Below, piece by piece: positions 35,819 through 45,106 of a DNA stretch of 64,000 nucleotides. Source of the DNA: Paenalcaligenes suwonensis (GTDB lineage: Bacteria; Pseudomonadota; Gammaproteobacteria; Burkholderiales; Burkholderiaceae_B); NCBI RefSeq assembly GCF_011290505.1, contig NZ_JAANPV010000002.1:351049-415048 (forward strand), given 5' to 3'. The translations under genes and the position numbers were made by a program. The notes under the pieces were generated by a model. That model saw only the letters and a program-made list of their open reading frames with translations. It did not search any database and was not told the DNA's origin. The stretch's first letter is position 1. Each line of letters starts with the position of its first letter.

Positions 35819-36247
35819 ATGGGAAATACCATGTTTTCTATTGGCGAAGATCACATTAGGTTCGCACAGCCAGCGCTATCCTTAGCCATTGGCTACCGCA
35901 CACTTGCACAGCACTGTTTTCATCACACGCCCCCAACGCCATACGAAGTAGAAATGGCGATTGCAACGGTAGAAGACTACATTGAGGCCATGCCTGAGCT
36001 ACAACAGCTAGCCTCAAATCAAGTGTGTGCTGATGCTTATCTGCAAGACATAGCTCGTAGGGTGGGTAGCGAACAGGCACTTAGCCAACTAGAGTTAGAG
36101 CGCCTGTTTAATAGGATGGCCGATGTAGTATCGGGTAGCCCTATGCGTGAGGGCGAGTTTCCCGACGATAAGAATTTCTTTAGCTATCTGCTGATCGTGC
36201 GCGAGCTATCGCATCATTTAGGGATACAACACATCGCTCTGGCCTAG
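35819..36247 (+). CDS. Hypothetical protein downstream of the TonB-domain gene
   Basis: A 142-residue mostly helical protein, start at 35819 (alternative ATG at 35831), only 3 bp after the previous stop, so cotranscribed. The segment GEDHIRFAQPALSLAIGYRTLAQH and the Glu-rich EVEMAIATVEDYIEAMPEL are notable. No signal peptide or membrane segments. The family was not recognised and no function is proposed. Its tight coupling to the exported TonB-domain gene is the only clue. Confidence 0.65.
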   Translation: MGNTMFSIGEDHIRFAQPALSLAIGYRTLAQHCFHHTPPTPYEVEMAIATVEDYIEAMPELQQLASNQVCADAYLQDIARRVGSEQALSQLELERLFNRMADVVSGSPMREGEFPDDKNFFSYLLIVRELSHHLGIQHIALA

Positions 36248-36256
36248 CGGCTAACG

Positions 36257-37312
36257 CTATGTCGCAATAGCCTGCGCCAGCTTTTGGATAGACAGCGGCG
36301 CACTGCCCTCGGCATCATTGCTGATGGTCACATACGCTGGCTGGCCTGCCCCAGTAATCCCACGGATCGTACGCGCCAACACCTCGCGCGTAGCAATATC
36401 CTCGCTAAGAATAGTATCGAAGGGATCGTGCTTTTTCTGCGCATCAGCATAACCGTAGGCACCGAAAATACGGTTCAGGCTCCACCTACAGACCAACGGC
36501 CCCGGCCATAGCGCACGCAATATGGGCAACTGAGCTTCTATGGGTGGCATTTTTCCATGCAGCCCCAAGCAGAACGTGGCGCCATGCGCCTTTAATGTGT
36601 CCACCAAAGCTTGCCCTAAAAGTTCAGGGTCTCGCACCTCTACCGCGATGATTACCTGTTCATCGTCAGACAAGGCCTCTCGCACAGCCGCCAGCATAAT
36701 GCCCATTTTTTCAAACAATTCTGCGGGCCTAGTTAGCCACCCCAAAGGTAGTGGGCTTAGCTGAAACACCAACACGCCTAGCTTATCCCGCAAGCCCTCT
36801 AGGGTAGGCCGCACAAAATCCTGTATGGCTAACGCTGGATCAAGAAATCGGGGGTTAAGTTCGCGCGACCGCCCTTCCTCGCTACGCACCTGCGCATCGG
36901 TAATACTGGCTGGGCATTTCACCACAAAGCGAAAATCATCATCCACCTGCCCAGCATACGCCGCATACTGACTAGCCGTTAACGGACGCCAAAAAGTGCG
37001 ATCTACACACACGGTGCGTAACAGCGGATGCTGATGATACGCCCCTAAACCGTGCTTAGACAACACGCTATGATCGTACTCGTCACCCCATATCAACCCC
37101 TGCCAACCGGGGTACGACCACGTAGACACACCACAACGCAATTGCTCTGGAAGCTGCTGTGCAAGCGATTCCCACTCTTGAGCTGCCGGAGCTAACTGCA
37201 CCTTGGCTGTGCCTTTGCGTGCGGCAGTCGTAGATTTCTTACGTGAAGTCGCCTGCGTAGCGGCGGGAGCCTCGGGCAACGGCAGCGCATTGCCGAAAAG
37301 ATCGTCTTGCAT
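36257..37312 (-). CDS. DUF72 family protein
   Basis: The protein is about 351 residues from the ATG at 37312 (an upstream ATG at 37351 is possible). After a low-complexity Ala/Lys/Thr-rich N-terminus (about 10-50) comes the DUF72 TIM-barrel-like domain: RCGVSTWSYPGWQGLIWG, YAAYAGQVDDDFRFVVKCPASIT, GVLVFQLSPLPLGW and IAVEVRDPELL. DUF72 (YecE family) proteins are widespread and of unknown function. Stands alone, convergent to the unknown gene at 35819. Confidence 0.85.
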   Translation of the reverse strand: MQDDLFGNALPLPEAPAATQATSRKKSTTAARKGTAKVQLAPAAQEWESLAQQLPEQLRCGVSTWSYPGWQGLIWGDEYDHSVLSKHGLGAYHQHPLLRTVCVDRTFWRPLTASQYAAYAGQVDDDFRFVVKCPASITDAQVRSEEGRSRELNPRFLDPALAIQDFVRPTLEGLRDKLGVLVFQLSPLPLGWLTRPAELFEKMGIMLAAVREALSDDEQVIIAVEVRDPELLGQALVDTLKAHGATFCLGLHGKMPPIEAQLPILRALWPGPLVCRWSLNRIFGAYGYADAQKKHDPFDTILSEDIATREVLARTIRGITGAGQPAYVTISNDAEGSAPLSIQKLAQAIAT

Positions 37313-37428
37313 ACTGGTTATAAATACGGAATGAAGTTTGGGTACTACCATACAGCATCCCTGCTATAGCGGACAGGCAAGAAGTATATTAAAGAGGTAT
37401 CAGGGTTGGGCTTGCCTGCCTTTGTCGA

Positions 37429-38607
37429 CTATCTAGAAAGAAATAGCCGCAGCCGTTCAACCCCCTCCTGCAAGCGCTCCTGCGTGGTGGCATGGCACCA
37501 ACGTAGCCAGCTTGAAGCCTCCGTGCCGAACGCAATACCAGGTGCAAGACCTAGCCCGACTTTTTCTACCAGTTGATGCGCTAACGCCTTCGAATCCTCA
37601 TACCCAGCAATTCTGAAAAACACATACATAGCTCCACCAGCATCTGGTACCTCTATCTCGGGGATTACTTGCAAAGCGCCTACCAACATGCTTCTGGTTT
37701 CCACCAAGCGCACCCGCAACGCCGCCACCTCCGCCTCTCCTTGAGACAACGCTATCCTACCAGCCTGCTGCACTGGATCAAATACGCAAGAACTGTTGTA
37801 CTCGATCAGTTTGGACAAATCGGCAATAAGCTCTGGCGGGACCACCAGCCAGCCCATGCGCCAACCTGTCATCGACCAAGCCTTCGAGAAACTATTCACC
37901 GAAATAATGCGATCACCCGGTTCGTAATGCCGCAGAAACGAAGGAGCAGAGGGCACACTCAGGTCATAAACAAGGCGCTCGTAAACATCGTCGCAAATAA
38001 TCCAGATGCCATACTTGCGACAGTGGGCGAGTATAGGAGCAATCTCCGCCTCATCAATACTCCAACCCGTGGGATTGTTCGGAGAGTTCAGTAACAGTAC
38101 CCGCGTGTCTGGAGTCAAGGTCTGCAGCAGTCTCTCGACATCCAGACTCCAGCGATCATTGCTAACCGACAGCGGGAACCGCGTGACTCTCGCCCCCAAA
38201 ATCGTCGGAATCTCGGTCAGGTTCGGCCAAAGCGGAGTAATGGCTACGACACGATCCCCCGGCTCAAGCAACAACTGGGCGGCAAGCATCACTGCCGACA
38301 CGCCAGAGCCACAGATAGCCAGACGATCAACACCAATCTCCATGCCATGGAGCTTACTCAAATAGTCGGACAAGGCGTGCCTCAAATAGGGGCGGCCAAG
38401 GTTCTCCGCATAACGGGTTTCACCTCGGTCGAGTGCTTCTTTGGCTGCTTGACGAATGAACGCCGCCGTCGGTTGATCCGACTCACCGAACCAAAATGGC
38501 AGTATATCGCTGCGTCCCATGGCGGCGTTGGCCACTTCACGTATAGGCGAAGCACCTAGAGACTGAGTGGTGGCTCGAGCATGCAGTAGTTGAAAATTGG
38601 TAGTCAT
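37429..38607 (-). CDS. Class I/II pyridoxal-phosphate aminotransferase
   Basis: The 392-residue fold type I enzyme has the cofactor features SGVSAVMLAAQLLLEPGDRVV, NSPNNPTGWSID, ICDDVYERLVYD and SVNSFSKAWSMTGWRMGW, where Lys forms the Schiff base. It resembles aspartate or aromatic aminotransferases of the AspC/PatA branch. It is the last gene of a four-gene unit with an amino-acid ABC importer, suggesting catabolism of the imported amino acid. The 19-bp gap to the ATPase gene supports an operon. Confidence 0.88.
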   Translation of the reverse strand: MTTNFQLLHARATTQSLGASPIREVANAAMGRSDILPFWFGESDQPTAAFIRQAAKEALDRGETRYAENLGRPYLRHALSDYLSKLHGMEIGVDRLAICGSGVSAVMLAAQLLLEPGDRVVAITPLWPNLTEIPTILGARVTRFPLSVSNDRWSLDVERLLQTLTPDTRVLLLNSPNNPTGWSIDEAEIAPILAHCRKYGIWIICDDVYERLVYDLSVPSAPSFLRHYEPGDRIISVNSFSKAWSMTGWRMGWLVVPPELIADLSKLIEYNSSCVFDPVQQAGRIALSQGEAEVAALRVRLVETRSMLVGALQVIPEIEVPDAGGAMYVFFRIAGYEDSKALAHQLVEKVGLGLAPGIAFGTEASSWLRWCHATTQERLQEGVERLRLFLSR

Positions 38608-38625
38608 CGTAACAGTTCCTAAATT

Positions 38626-39396
38626 TCAAGTTGAAAGCGAGTGCAATGCTCTCGTCGAGGTACGGATGAAGGCTCGTGCGCGATCCGATGCTGGGCTCTC
38701 AAAAAAAATTCTGGGTGGCGCAATTTCAACGATTTGTCCTTCTTCCATAAAGACGATCCGGTCAGCCACCTGTCTGGCGAACGACATTTCATGGGTCACG
38801 ATCAACAAGGTAACGCCTGTCTTTGCGATGTCCTGAATCACATCCAGCACCTCCTGGACCATCTCAGGATCCAATGCGGACGTAGGTTCATCGAACAGCA
38901 ACAGCTCAGGCTTCATCGCCAACGCCCGAGCAATGGCCACACGCTGCTGTTGCCCTCCCGACAACTGTCCTGGACGCTTATGCTGGTGCGCCTTTAAGCC
39001 CACGCGCTCCAGCAACACCTCGGCCCGTGCATTGGCCTCCCCCCAAGACAGACCGCGTACACGCACGGGGGCCAATGCTACGTTTTTCAACGCACTCATA
39101 TGCGGAAATAGATTGAATTGCTGAAAGACCATGCCGACCTCAGCGCGCACTTTGGCAAGGTTGCTGTCATTGCATACCCTCACCCCACCCACATCAATCG
39201 AGCCACCCTCGTATTCCTCCAGCAGATTGATACAGCGCACCAGCGTAGACTTTCCAGAACCCGAAGGACCAATCAAAGCAATCACCTCGCCACGGGCCAC
39301 GTCGAGGTTAATATCAGTCAGCGCCTGAAAAGTGCCGTAATGTTTATCTAAGTTCTTGATACTGATCAGCGGCGAGCTATGTTGTGATGCGTGCAT
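38626..39396 (-). CDS. Polar amino-acid ABC transporter ATP-binding protein
   Basis: The 256-residue ATPase has Walker [14 protein letters not shown]-loop [14 protein letters not shown], signature [16 protein letters not shown], Walker [15 protein letters not shown] and switch His in VTHEM. It belongs to the GlnQ/HisP type. Its start overlaps the permease stop by one base (TAATG). A C-terminal [13 protein letters not shown] matches the usual family tail. Confidence 0.95.
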   Translation of the reverse strand: MHASQHSSPLISIKNLDKHYGTFQALTDINLDVARGEVIALIGPSGSGKSTLVRCINLLEEYEGGSIDVGGVRVCNDSNLAKVRAEVGMVFQQFNLFPHMSALKNVALAPVRVRGLSWGEANARAEVLLERVGLKAHQHKRPGQLSGGQQQRVAIARALAMKPELLLFDEPTSALDPEMVQEVLDVIQDIAKTGVTLLIVTHEMSFARQVADRIVFMEEGQIVEIAPPRIFFESPASDRARAFIRTSTRALHSLST

Positions 39397-40070
39397 TACC
39401 GTGCCCCCTGTCTCTTCTGTTTGGCTTCTATAACACTGACCACCCGCACCAGCGGCAGCAGCAACAGTAAATAGAGAATCGCAGCGCCAATGAGGGGCGA
39501 GGGGTTGGCGAAATAGGCCTGCGCCTGAGTAGCCTGTTTCAACAGATCCGGCATAGCCACAACAGAAGCCAGTGCAGTGTCCTTAATCAAGCTAATGGCA
39601 ATGCCAGTACCCGGCGGAATGGTGAAACGCACAGCCTGTGGCAGCACGATGTCAGTCATCATTCGCCACCACGAAAAACCCAGCGCCTTGGCAGCTTCGA
39701 TCTGCCCTGCTGGCACAGCCTCTATACCCGCCCTAAACGTCTCGGCAATATAGGCTGCAGCCACCAACGATAGCGCCGTAGTCGCCGCCCAGAATGGCGG
39801 TAGCCGCAGCCCCACAAACGGCAACGCGTAGTAAACAATGACCAGCAGCACCAACAGTGGGATCGCGCGTAGCACATCAATCAAGATAATCGCCACGTAC
39901 TGCAACGGTCGGATGGCGTAGAGCCGCACCACGACCAAAATCAGCCCCATGACAGTCGCCAGTATCAAGCTGGTGAAACCTAGAAGAATGGTCAACTTGA
40001 AGCCGCTCAGCAGCGAGCCGATGGAATCAGCCAATACCTCAAGATTAAAAAATGTCTCAATCAAACCCAT
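39396..40070 (-). CDS. Amino-acid ABC transporter permease
   Basis: The protein is about 224 residues from the ATG at 40070, chosen for the CTGGAG ribosome site. Five hydrophobic segments and the EAA loop EAAKALGFSWWRMMTDIVLPQAVRFTIPP place it in the HisM/GlnP family. It probably works as a homodimer because only one permease gene is present. Between the binding-protein and ATPase genes. Confidence 0.93.
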   Translation of the reverse strand: MGLIETFFNLEVLADSIGSLLSGFKLTILLGFTSLILATVMGLILVVVRLYAIRPLQYVAIILIDVLRAIPLLVLLVIVYYALPFVGLRLPPFWAATTALSLVAAAYIAETFRAGIEAVPAGQIEAAKALGFSWWRMMTDIVLPQAVRFTIPPGTGIAISLIKDTALASVVAMPDLLKQATQAQAYFANPSPLIGAAILYLLLLLPLVRVVSVIEAKQKRQGAR

Positions 40071-40160
40071 GTACAACTCCAGTCTATACACGACATTGCC
40101 GCATCATCAGCATGTCTCTGGCGCCTGCAACAGGCGCCAGAGTGGCTCAGCACATTCTTT

Positions 40161-40946
40161 TTATAGTTTTGGAATGGGCTCGACCTTCACCGTGCTGGAG
40201 TCCGCCCCTGCATCAACGTTGAACCATTTTTTGTAGATGGCCGCTAAGGTGCCGTCCGCCTTCATGCTGGCAAGCTCACCGTCGATCTCAGTCAGAATGG
40301 GGCTATTCTTAGGTAACATCAGGGCATTCTTGTCGCCCGTAGAGACTTCATAAATGATGTTGAACTGCGGTTTGTCCCGGATGTACCAAGCTGTGATCGG
40401 GCAGTCGTTCACTGTCGCGCTGGTTCGTCCCGAGGCCAGATCCATCATTGGCTCGATGTTGCCGTCGTAGCGTCGAATCTCTTTGAAGCCGTTTTCTTCC
40501 AACGCCTTACTGGCCCATATTTCGCCCACAGTACCGGTAATGACACCTAATTCGTGTCCCGCTAGCTGTTCAATATGTGTGATATCTCCCTTGGACAGTG
40601 CGGTGACGCACTGGTTAGAATCGATAAAAGGCTGGGTAAAGGCCACGCTTTCTAAGCGCTTCGGCGTAATAGTAATACCACCAAGGGCAATATCCGCTCT
40701 GCCGGACTGAACAGCAGCAAACAGCATATTAAACGGCATCGATGAATACTCGATGGACTTATTCAGACGCTGCGCCACGGTGTTAACAACCTCAACTTCA
40801 AAACCAGTCAACACCCCGTTTTGGTCCTCAAACTCATATGGCGGGTTGGCCTGATTCACCGCTACCCGAATATCTGCCGCCAGGCTCGCTGCGGACACCA
40901 AAGATAAAATGGCCGCTGCTGCCGATGCTCTCCAGATTGTTCTCAT
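40161..40946 (-). CDS. Amino-acid ABC transporter substrate-binding protein
   Basis: The 261-residue periplasmic protein starts after a GGAGGAGAG ribosome site. It has a signal peptide (AAAAILSLVSAASLAA) and the SBP family 3 fold: IRVAVNQANPPYEFEDQNG, GFEVEVVNTVAQRLN, SGRADIALGGITITPKRLESVAFTQPF. The ligand is a polar amino acid or opine-like compound; specificity is not readable. First gene of the importer operon and divergent from a LuxR-type regulator. Confidence 0.92.
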   Translation of the reverse strand: MRTIWRASAAAAILSLVSAASLAADIRVAVNQANPPYEFEDQNGVLTGFEVEVVNTVAQRLNKSIEYSSMPFNMLFAAVQSGRADIALGGITITPKRLESVAFTQPFIDSNQCVTALSKGDITHIEQLAGHELGVITGTVGEIWASKALEENGFKEIRRYDGNIEPMMDLASGRTSATVNDCPITAWYIRDKPQFNIIYEVSTGDKNALMLPKNSPILTEIDGELASMKADGTLAAIYKKWFNVDAGADSSTVKVEPIPKL

Positions 40947-41200
40947 GTCTCTCCTCCTGTTATTAACTTTCTAATTAATCAGGCCTAAAGTAACAATAGG
41001 TCTACAAAGTCGACTATCCCCCCTTTGGGGGAGGAAGGAGCATTCAACAATGCGCCGTTACAGCACGCGTTGTTAGCAGTAATCATTAGTGCTAGAGAAT
41101 ACCCTCGGTTCGGACCGATCAGCGGGTATATCGTTGCTCACCACAGGACGATTTGCTATTTTCACTGGGTATCTAACCAGCCATACGCTAGAGGTTCTGC

Positions 41201-42091
41201 ATGTCTGCCGCAATTTCAACGATGCAAATGAGCCAGTTAGTGGACGCACTCGACCACGAGGACTTACCAACCTTGCTGTTGGACTGCCTAAACACGATTG
41301 TCTCCTTTGACCTATATGCCTTGTTCCTCTATGACAAGACCACAGCCCCTACTTACCTTTGCAGTAACTTCCCCACCGAGGTGGGTGAACGATCATTACA
41401 CCGTTTCTCTAGCGACACATTCCGCTACCACCCTTTCTATCAACATCATCTAAAGGGTATAAGCAACGGTATTTACTTCATGCGCGAGCTCAGTCGATCC
41501 GCATTCCTACAACGACCAGAGCACGAATCCGATAGCATTCGTCTCTGCGGAAATGAGGAAATCGGGTATATCACGCAGGGCTTTCCTAACTCGCTCACGG
41601 AGTTGGACATCACCTTGCAACTCGATGCTGAACGGACGCTTCAAGTGGGGATATACCGCCATGGCCACGCGACATTCACATCTGACGAGGTGTCAAAACT
41701 AGCGGGCTTATTTCCACTAGTTCAGTCGCTACTCACTCGTTATCTGAGTACATGGTTAGCTAACCGGCAATCATCGCCTCGGGAGCGTCTATACCGAATG
41801 GGGATACATAGTCTCAGCGAGTTTCTCTCGCCTCGAGAAGCTGAAATCGTAGGACTCATCCTTAAAGGTTACAGCTCTAAGGAAATCTCTGAGAAACTCA
41901 AAATCAGTACCGAGACTGTCAAAACACATCGAAAAAATGCCTATCTCAAGCTGGAAATATCGACCACTGTAGAACTAGTCTCACGTTTTCTAGACGACAT
42001 AGCGACCTCGGTACGCGTGCCTTTCGCCAATGAAACTCAGACCGTAGTAAGCGTAGTAAACCCGCACTTAGCATCCATGTACCAACCATAA
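41201..42091 (+). CDS. LuxR-type transcriptional regulator
   Basis: The 296-residue protein starts after AGAGG. The N-terminal 190 residues form an unassigned sensory domain, GAF-like by pattern and not a clear acyl-homoserine-lactone domain. The C-terminal LuxR HTH (about 205-265) reads LSPREAEIVGLILKGYSSKEISEKLKIS and TVKTHRKNAYLKL. It is divergent from the amino-acid importer/aminotransferase operon and probably controls it. No LuxI-type synthase is in the window. Confidence 0.85.
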   Translation: MSAAISTMQMSQLVDALDHEDLPTLLLDCLNTIVSFDLYALFLYDKTTAPTYLCSNFPTEVGERSLHRFSSDTFRYHPFYQHHLKGISNGIYFMRELSRSAFLQRPEHESDSIRLCGNEEIGYITQGFPNSLTELDITLQLDAERTLQVGIYRHGHATFTSDEVSKLAGLFPLVQSLLTRYLSTWLANRQSSPRERLYRMGIHSLSEFLSPREAEIVGLILKGYSSKEISEKLKISTETVKTHRKNAYLKLEISTTVELVSRFLDDIATSVRVPFANETQTVVSVVNPHLASMYQP

Positions 42092-42138
42092 TTTGGTGCT
42101 TAACTATGCTGCCCTCATCAACACGGGAAACCAAAAAA

Positions 42139-42228
42139 TATTAACGTTTTATTCTTGTTTGATCATTTTATTAACGTTTTATGGGTGACGCTAGCATTTT
42201 TAAGATAGTATGTGAATTATCGTTTTAT
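42139..42228 (+). repeat. Direct repeats (iteron-like) upstream of the Fic gene
   Basis: TATTAACGTTTTAT occurs at 42139-42152 and again, identical, at 42169-42182, exactly 30 bp apart (three helical turns). A 12/14 match follows at 42215-42228. The region is AT-rich and lies 55-145 bp before the Fic start, so these are probably operator sites for a repressor. Confidence 0.6.
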
Positions 42229-42282
42229 ATTAAAACCCATCAAATATTACTATTTTTGGCTATCCGTTAAAGGATTTTTGTC

Positions 42283-43827
42283 ATGCAGGTTGGTTTTAAA
42301 GCTCTTGCCAAACAGCACAGCATCACGCTGGCGCAACCATTGCGCATCGATTCAATAATCGGTACGGGGCGAGCGAGCCGCGACACTGGGGAGCAGATAG
42401 AAAACCATTACCCCCCTGCCTATAGACCAACTGACGATTTCGCTGGTCATTTCGAGTTTGGCCTAAAGTACGAAGAAATCCACCTGGAGTTCTTTGCGCG
42501 CTTGTTCGCTGCGCTCGATCCAGCACTGATCGAGACGTGGTGCAGAAACGAGCCTTTCGGCCAGTACGCACGCCGCACAGGTTTCCTCTACGAGTGGCTG
42601 ACAGGAAAACAATTGGACGTCCCCGACGTTACCAATGGCGGTTACATCGATGCGATCTCCTCAGATCAATACCTCACCCGCACCGAACCGACTCGCGTGC
42701 GGCGCTGGCGAATTAACAATAATTTGCCCGGCACAGCAAACTTCTGCCCTATTATCCGCCGCACAGTTGAAATTCAGGAGGCACTGCAATTCAATCTCGG
42801 CGCTGCACTAAACGAGTTGGATCGCACTTACGGCGCTGATATTCTCATGCGGACTGCTAGCTGGTTAACGTTCAAGGAATCTCGCGCAAGTTTTCTAATA
42901 GAGAAAGAGGCGGACCAAACTGATCGGATCCAACGCTTTGCCCATGTCATCGCACAATACTGCGGCCATGTCCAAGACCCGCTAAGCGACCAGAGCCTGC
43001 ATACTTTGCAAGCTGCCATCTTAGGGAACGACGCTTTGGGGTTGGGGCTGCGCCGCTCCCCCGTTTTCGTGGGGCAAGCCACAATGCGCGAAGACATTGT
43101 GCACTATATCGCACCACACTTCGACGATCTGGCACCTATGCTTGAAGGACTAAACGTATTTGAGCAAACAACCCGAGGAACCGAGTCACTAGCTCGTGCC
43201 GCTGTACTCGCTTTCGGTTTCGTCTATATCCACCCGATGCGGGATGGTAATGGCCGAATCCACCGCTTCCTGATTAACGACACCCTCGCCAGAGACAAGG
43301 CCGTGCCAGACGGCGTAATCTTGCCTGTCTCGGCCACTATCACCAGTTCGACCGAGTTCCGCGCTGGCTATGACCGTACCCTAGAGGGGTTCTCACGCTC
43401 TTTTATGAGGCGATACGCCACCTCCTATCACTTCGGTGAAATGCTAACCTACGAAGATGGGACACTCAGCAACTTTGTCTTCGACGACTACGAGGACGCG
43501 CGATTTGCCTGGAACTATCCAGACCTTACTTCGCATGTGCTATACACCTCGAAGGTTGTCGCACATACAGTTCAGACAGACATGGCTGAGGAAGCCAGAG
43601 TACTGGTAATTTTCCAGCTAGCTCAGGAGCGACTTAAAGAGATTTTGGAGATGCCTGATCTGGATGCCAATCGTATCATCCGCTCCGTAAGAGAAAATGG
43701 CTGGAAAATCTCAACCAAGCTCAAAAAGCAGTACCCTCAACTAGATAATGAATACCGATCAGGACGTATCCTGGATGCTATCCGTTCCGCTTTTGAAGAT
43801 AGCAGCAACAACGATGCAAGCGATTGA
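42283..43827 (+). CDS. Fic domain protein (putative AMP-transferase)
   Basis: The 514-residue protein contains the Fic catalytic loop HPMRDGNGRIHR (His about 317), which usually transfers AMP or another nucleotide moiety to a hydroxyl side chain. Upstream, at about 200-210, SRASFLIEKE resembles the (S/T)xxxE(G/N) inhibitory helix, so this would be a class II, self-inhibited Fic, with K in place of G/N. The C-terminal 130 residues contain a possible winged helix (RIIRSVRENGWKISTKLKK). An AAAGGA ribosome site precedes the ATG. No antitoxin gene is adjacent. Located beside tRNA-Gly. Confidence 0.88.
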   Translation: MQVGFKALAKQHSITLAQPLRIDSIIGTGRASRDTGEQIENHYPPAYRPTDDFAGHFEFGLKYEEIHLEFFARLFAALDPALIETWCRNEPFGQYARRTGFLYEWLTGKQLDVPDVTNGGYIDAISSDQYLTRTEPTRVRRWRINNNLPGTANFCPIIRRTVEIQEALQFNLGAALNELDRTYGADILMRTASWLTFKESRASFLIEKEADQTDRIQRFAHVIAQYCGHVQDPLSDQSLHTLQAAILGNDALGLGLRRSPVFVGQATMREDIVHYIAPHFDDLAPMLEGLNVFEQTTRGTESLARAAVLAFGFVYIHPMRDGNGRIHRFLINDTLARDKAVPDGVILPVSATITSSTEFRAGYDRTLEGFSRSFMRRYATSYHFGEMLTYEDGTLSNFVFDDYEDARFAWNYPDLTSHVLYTSKVVAHTVQTDMAEEARVLVIFQLAQERLKEILEMPDLDANRIIRSVRENGWKISTKLKKQYPQLDNEYRSGRILDAIRSAFEDSSNNDASD

Positions 43828-43841
43828 GCACCGCGCTATAG

Positions 43842-43873
43842 AAAAAGGCCCAAACTTTCGTTTGGGCCTTTTT
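43842..43873. terminator. Bidirectional terminator shared by fic and tRNA-Gly
   Basis: AAAAAGGCCCAAAC-TTTC-GTTTGGGCCTTTTT is a perfect 14-bp stem with A and T runs on both sides, between the Fic stop and the tRNA 3' end. Confidence 0.9.
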
Positions 43874-43881
43874 CAGAATTC

Positions 43882-43955
43882 TGGAGCGGGTGAAGGGAAT
43901 CGAACCCTCGTATGCAGCTTGGGAAGCTGCCGTTCTACCATTGAACTACACCCGC
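43882..43955 (-). tRNA. tRNA-Gly (anticodon TCC)
   Basis: A complete cloverleaf on the minus strand: GCGGGTG acceptor stem paired with CACCCGC, D-arm with GTTCAATGGTAGAAC, anticodon stem-loop CAGCTTCCCAAGCTG giving TCC, T-arm GAGGGTTCGATTCCCTT, and encoded CCA (43882-43884). Reads GGA codons. Confidence 0.95.
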
Positions 43956-44075
43956 ATGGTGATATGACGCAATGCTGCGTAAAATAGAGACTTTGTCTAA
44001 GCAGCAAAGTATACCGCCGCACTGACAAAGTACCAAGATTTTTTTAGTGCTGGCTTACCCCCTATACCGAACACC

Positions 44076-44780
44076 ATGACACAAGATACCCACGATAACG
44101 ATAAGCCTGAGTCCCCTTATGGCCACATCAAGAGCTTTGTACACCACCGCTCTCACATTACGCCCAATCAGCAATTGGCGCTGGATCGCCTAAAGCCTAT
44201 TTGGTCTATAGACTACCGCAACGACATCCTGCAACCCGCTTCTGTGTACAAGCGCGAAGCACCGCTGATTTTAGAAATCGGCTTTGGTATGGGTGAAACC
44301 ACACTGAGCATCGCACAACAACGCCCTCAAGATGACTTCTTGGGTGTAGAGGTATACGACGCCGGTGTGGGCTCGCTGCTGCGTCGTATTGATGACAGTA
44401 AAGTCTCGAATATCCGTATCATCCAGCATGATGCTGTGGAAGTGGTGCGTGATATGATCGAACCCAACAGTCTCGCTGGGGTACATATTTATTTCCCTGA
44501 CCCTTGGCCCAAAAAGCGTCACCACAAGCGCAGACTGGTTCAATCGCCTTTTATCAATCTGCTAAGCACCCGTCTGGCTAAAGGTGGCTACATCCACTGC
44601 GCAACAGACTGGGAACATTATGCTCACCAGATGCTGGAAGTATTGTCTGCCGAGCCGCTGCTGCAAAATACTAGCGACGGTTTTGCTGAAAGGCCCGATT
44701 ACCGCCCCCTCACCAAGTTTGAAGCACGCGGTCTGCGACTGGGACATGGTGTGTGGGATCTGATTTTCCGTCGCATTTAA
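44076..44780 (+). CDS. trmB: tRNA (guanine-N7-)-methyltransferase
   Basis: TrmB methylates N7 of G46 in tRNA using S-adenosylmethionine. The 234-residue protein has the SAM motif [15 protein letters not shown], the acidic loop [12 protein letters not shown], and the family hallmark [18 protein letters not shown]-terminal TKFEARG is also typical. It is followed by thiS after 27 bp on the same strand. Length and motifs are normal. Confidence 0.96.
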   Translation: MTQDTHDNDKPESPYGHIKSFVHHRSHITPNQQLALDRLKPIWSIDYRNDILQPASVYKREAPLILEIGFGMGETTLSIAQQRPQDDFLGVEVYDAGVGSLLRRIDDSKVSNIRIIQHDAVEVVRDMIEPNSLAGVHIYFPDPWPKKRHHKRRLVQSPFINLLSTRLAKGGYIHCATDWEHYAHQMLEVLSAEPLLQNTSDGFAERPDYRPLTKFEARGLRLGHGVWDLIFRRI

Positions 44781-44807
44781 TGCGCATCTTTTTGACGAGC
44801 TACACCG

Positions 44808-45008
44808 ATGAATATTACGTTAAATGGTGAAACCCGCCCGTTACAGACTCCCTGCACAGTACTAGAACTGCTGCAAGAGCTGGACTACGTTGGTAAGCGT
44901 ATTGCTGTTGAGATCAACGGCGACATCGTGCCTAAAAGCCAGCACGCAACCCATCAAGTTAACGCCGGCGATCAGCTGGAAATTGTGGTGGCTGTAGGCG
45001 GAGGTTAA
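44808..45008 (+). CDS. thiS: Sulfur carrier protein ThiS
   Basis: A 66-residue ubiquitin-fold protein beginning MNITLNGETRPLQTPCTVLELL and ending AVGGG. The C-terminal Gly-Gly is adenylated and thiocarboxylated to give the sulfur for thiazole synthesis in thiamine formation. In related bacteria thiS normally precedes thiG and then trmB. Here it follows trmB and no thiG is next to it, so its partner must be elsewhere or the copy may serve another sulfur-transfer route. Confidence 0.88.
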   Translation: MNITLNGETRPLQTPCTVLELLQELDYVGKRIAVEINGDIVPKSQHATHQVNAGDQLEIVVAVGGG

Positions 45009-45106
45009 GCCGCTCTCACAATCGTTAACAATCAGCGCCATGTCTGTTACACATTTGTGGTGAATAATGAAGGCTCTTTGCATTATTCACCACAAGGACA
45101 GACACC

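Noticed and set aside
43882..43955. tRNA-Gly as attachment site for the Fic/importer region
   Set aside because: No integrase gene and no second copy of the tRNA 3' end could be found on the Fic side.
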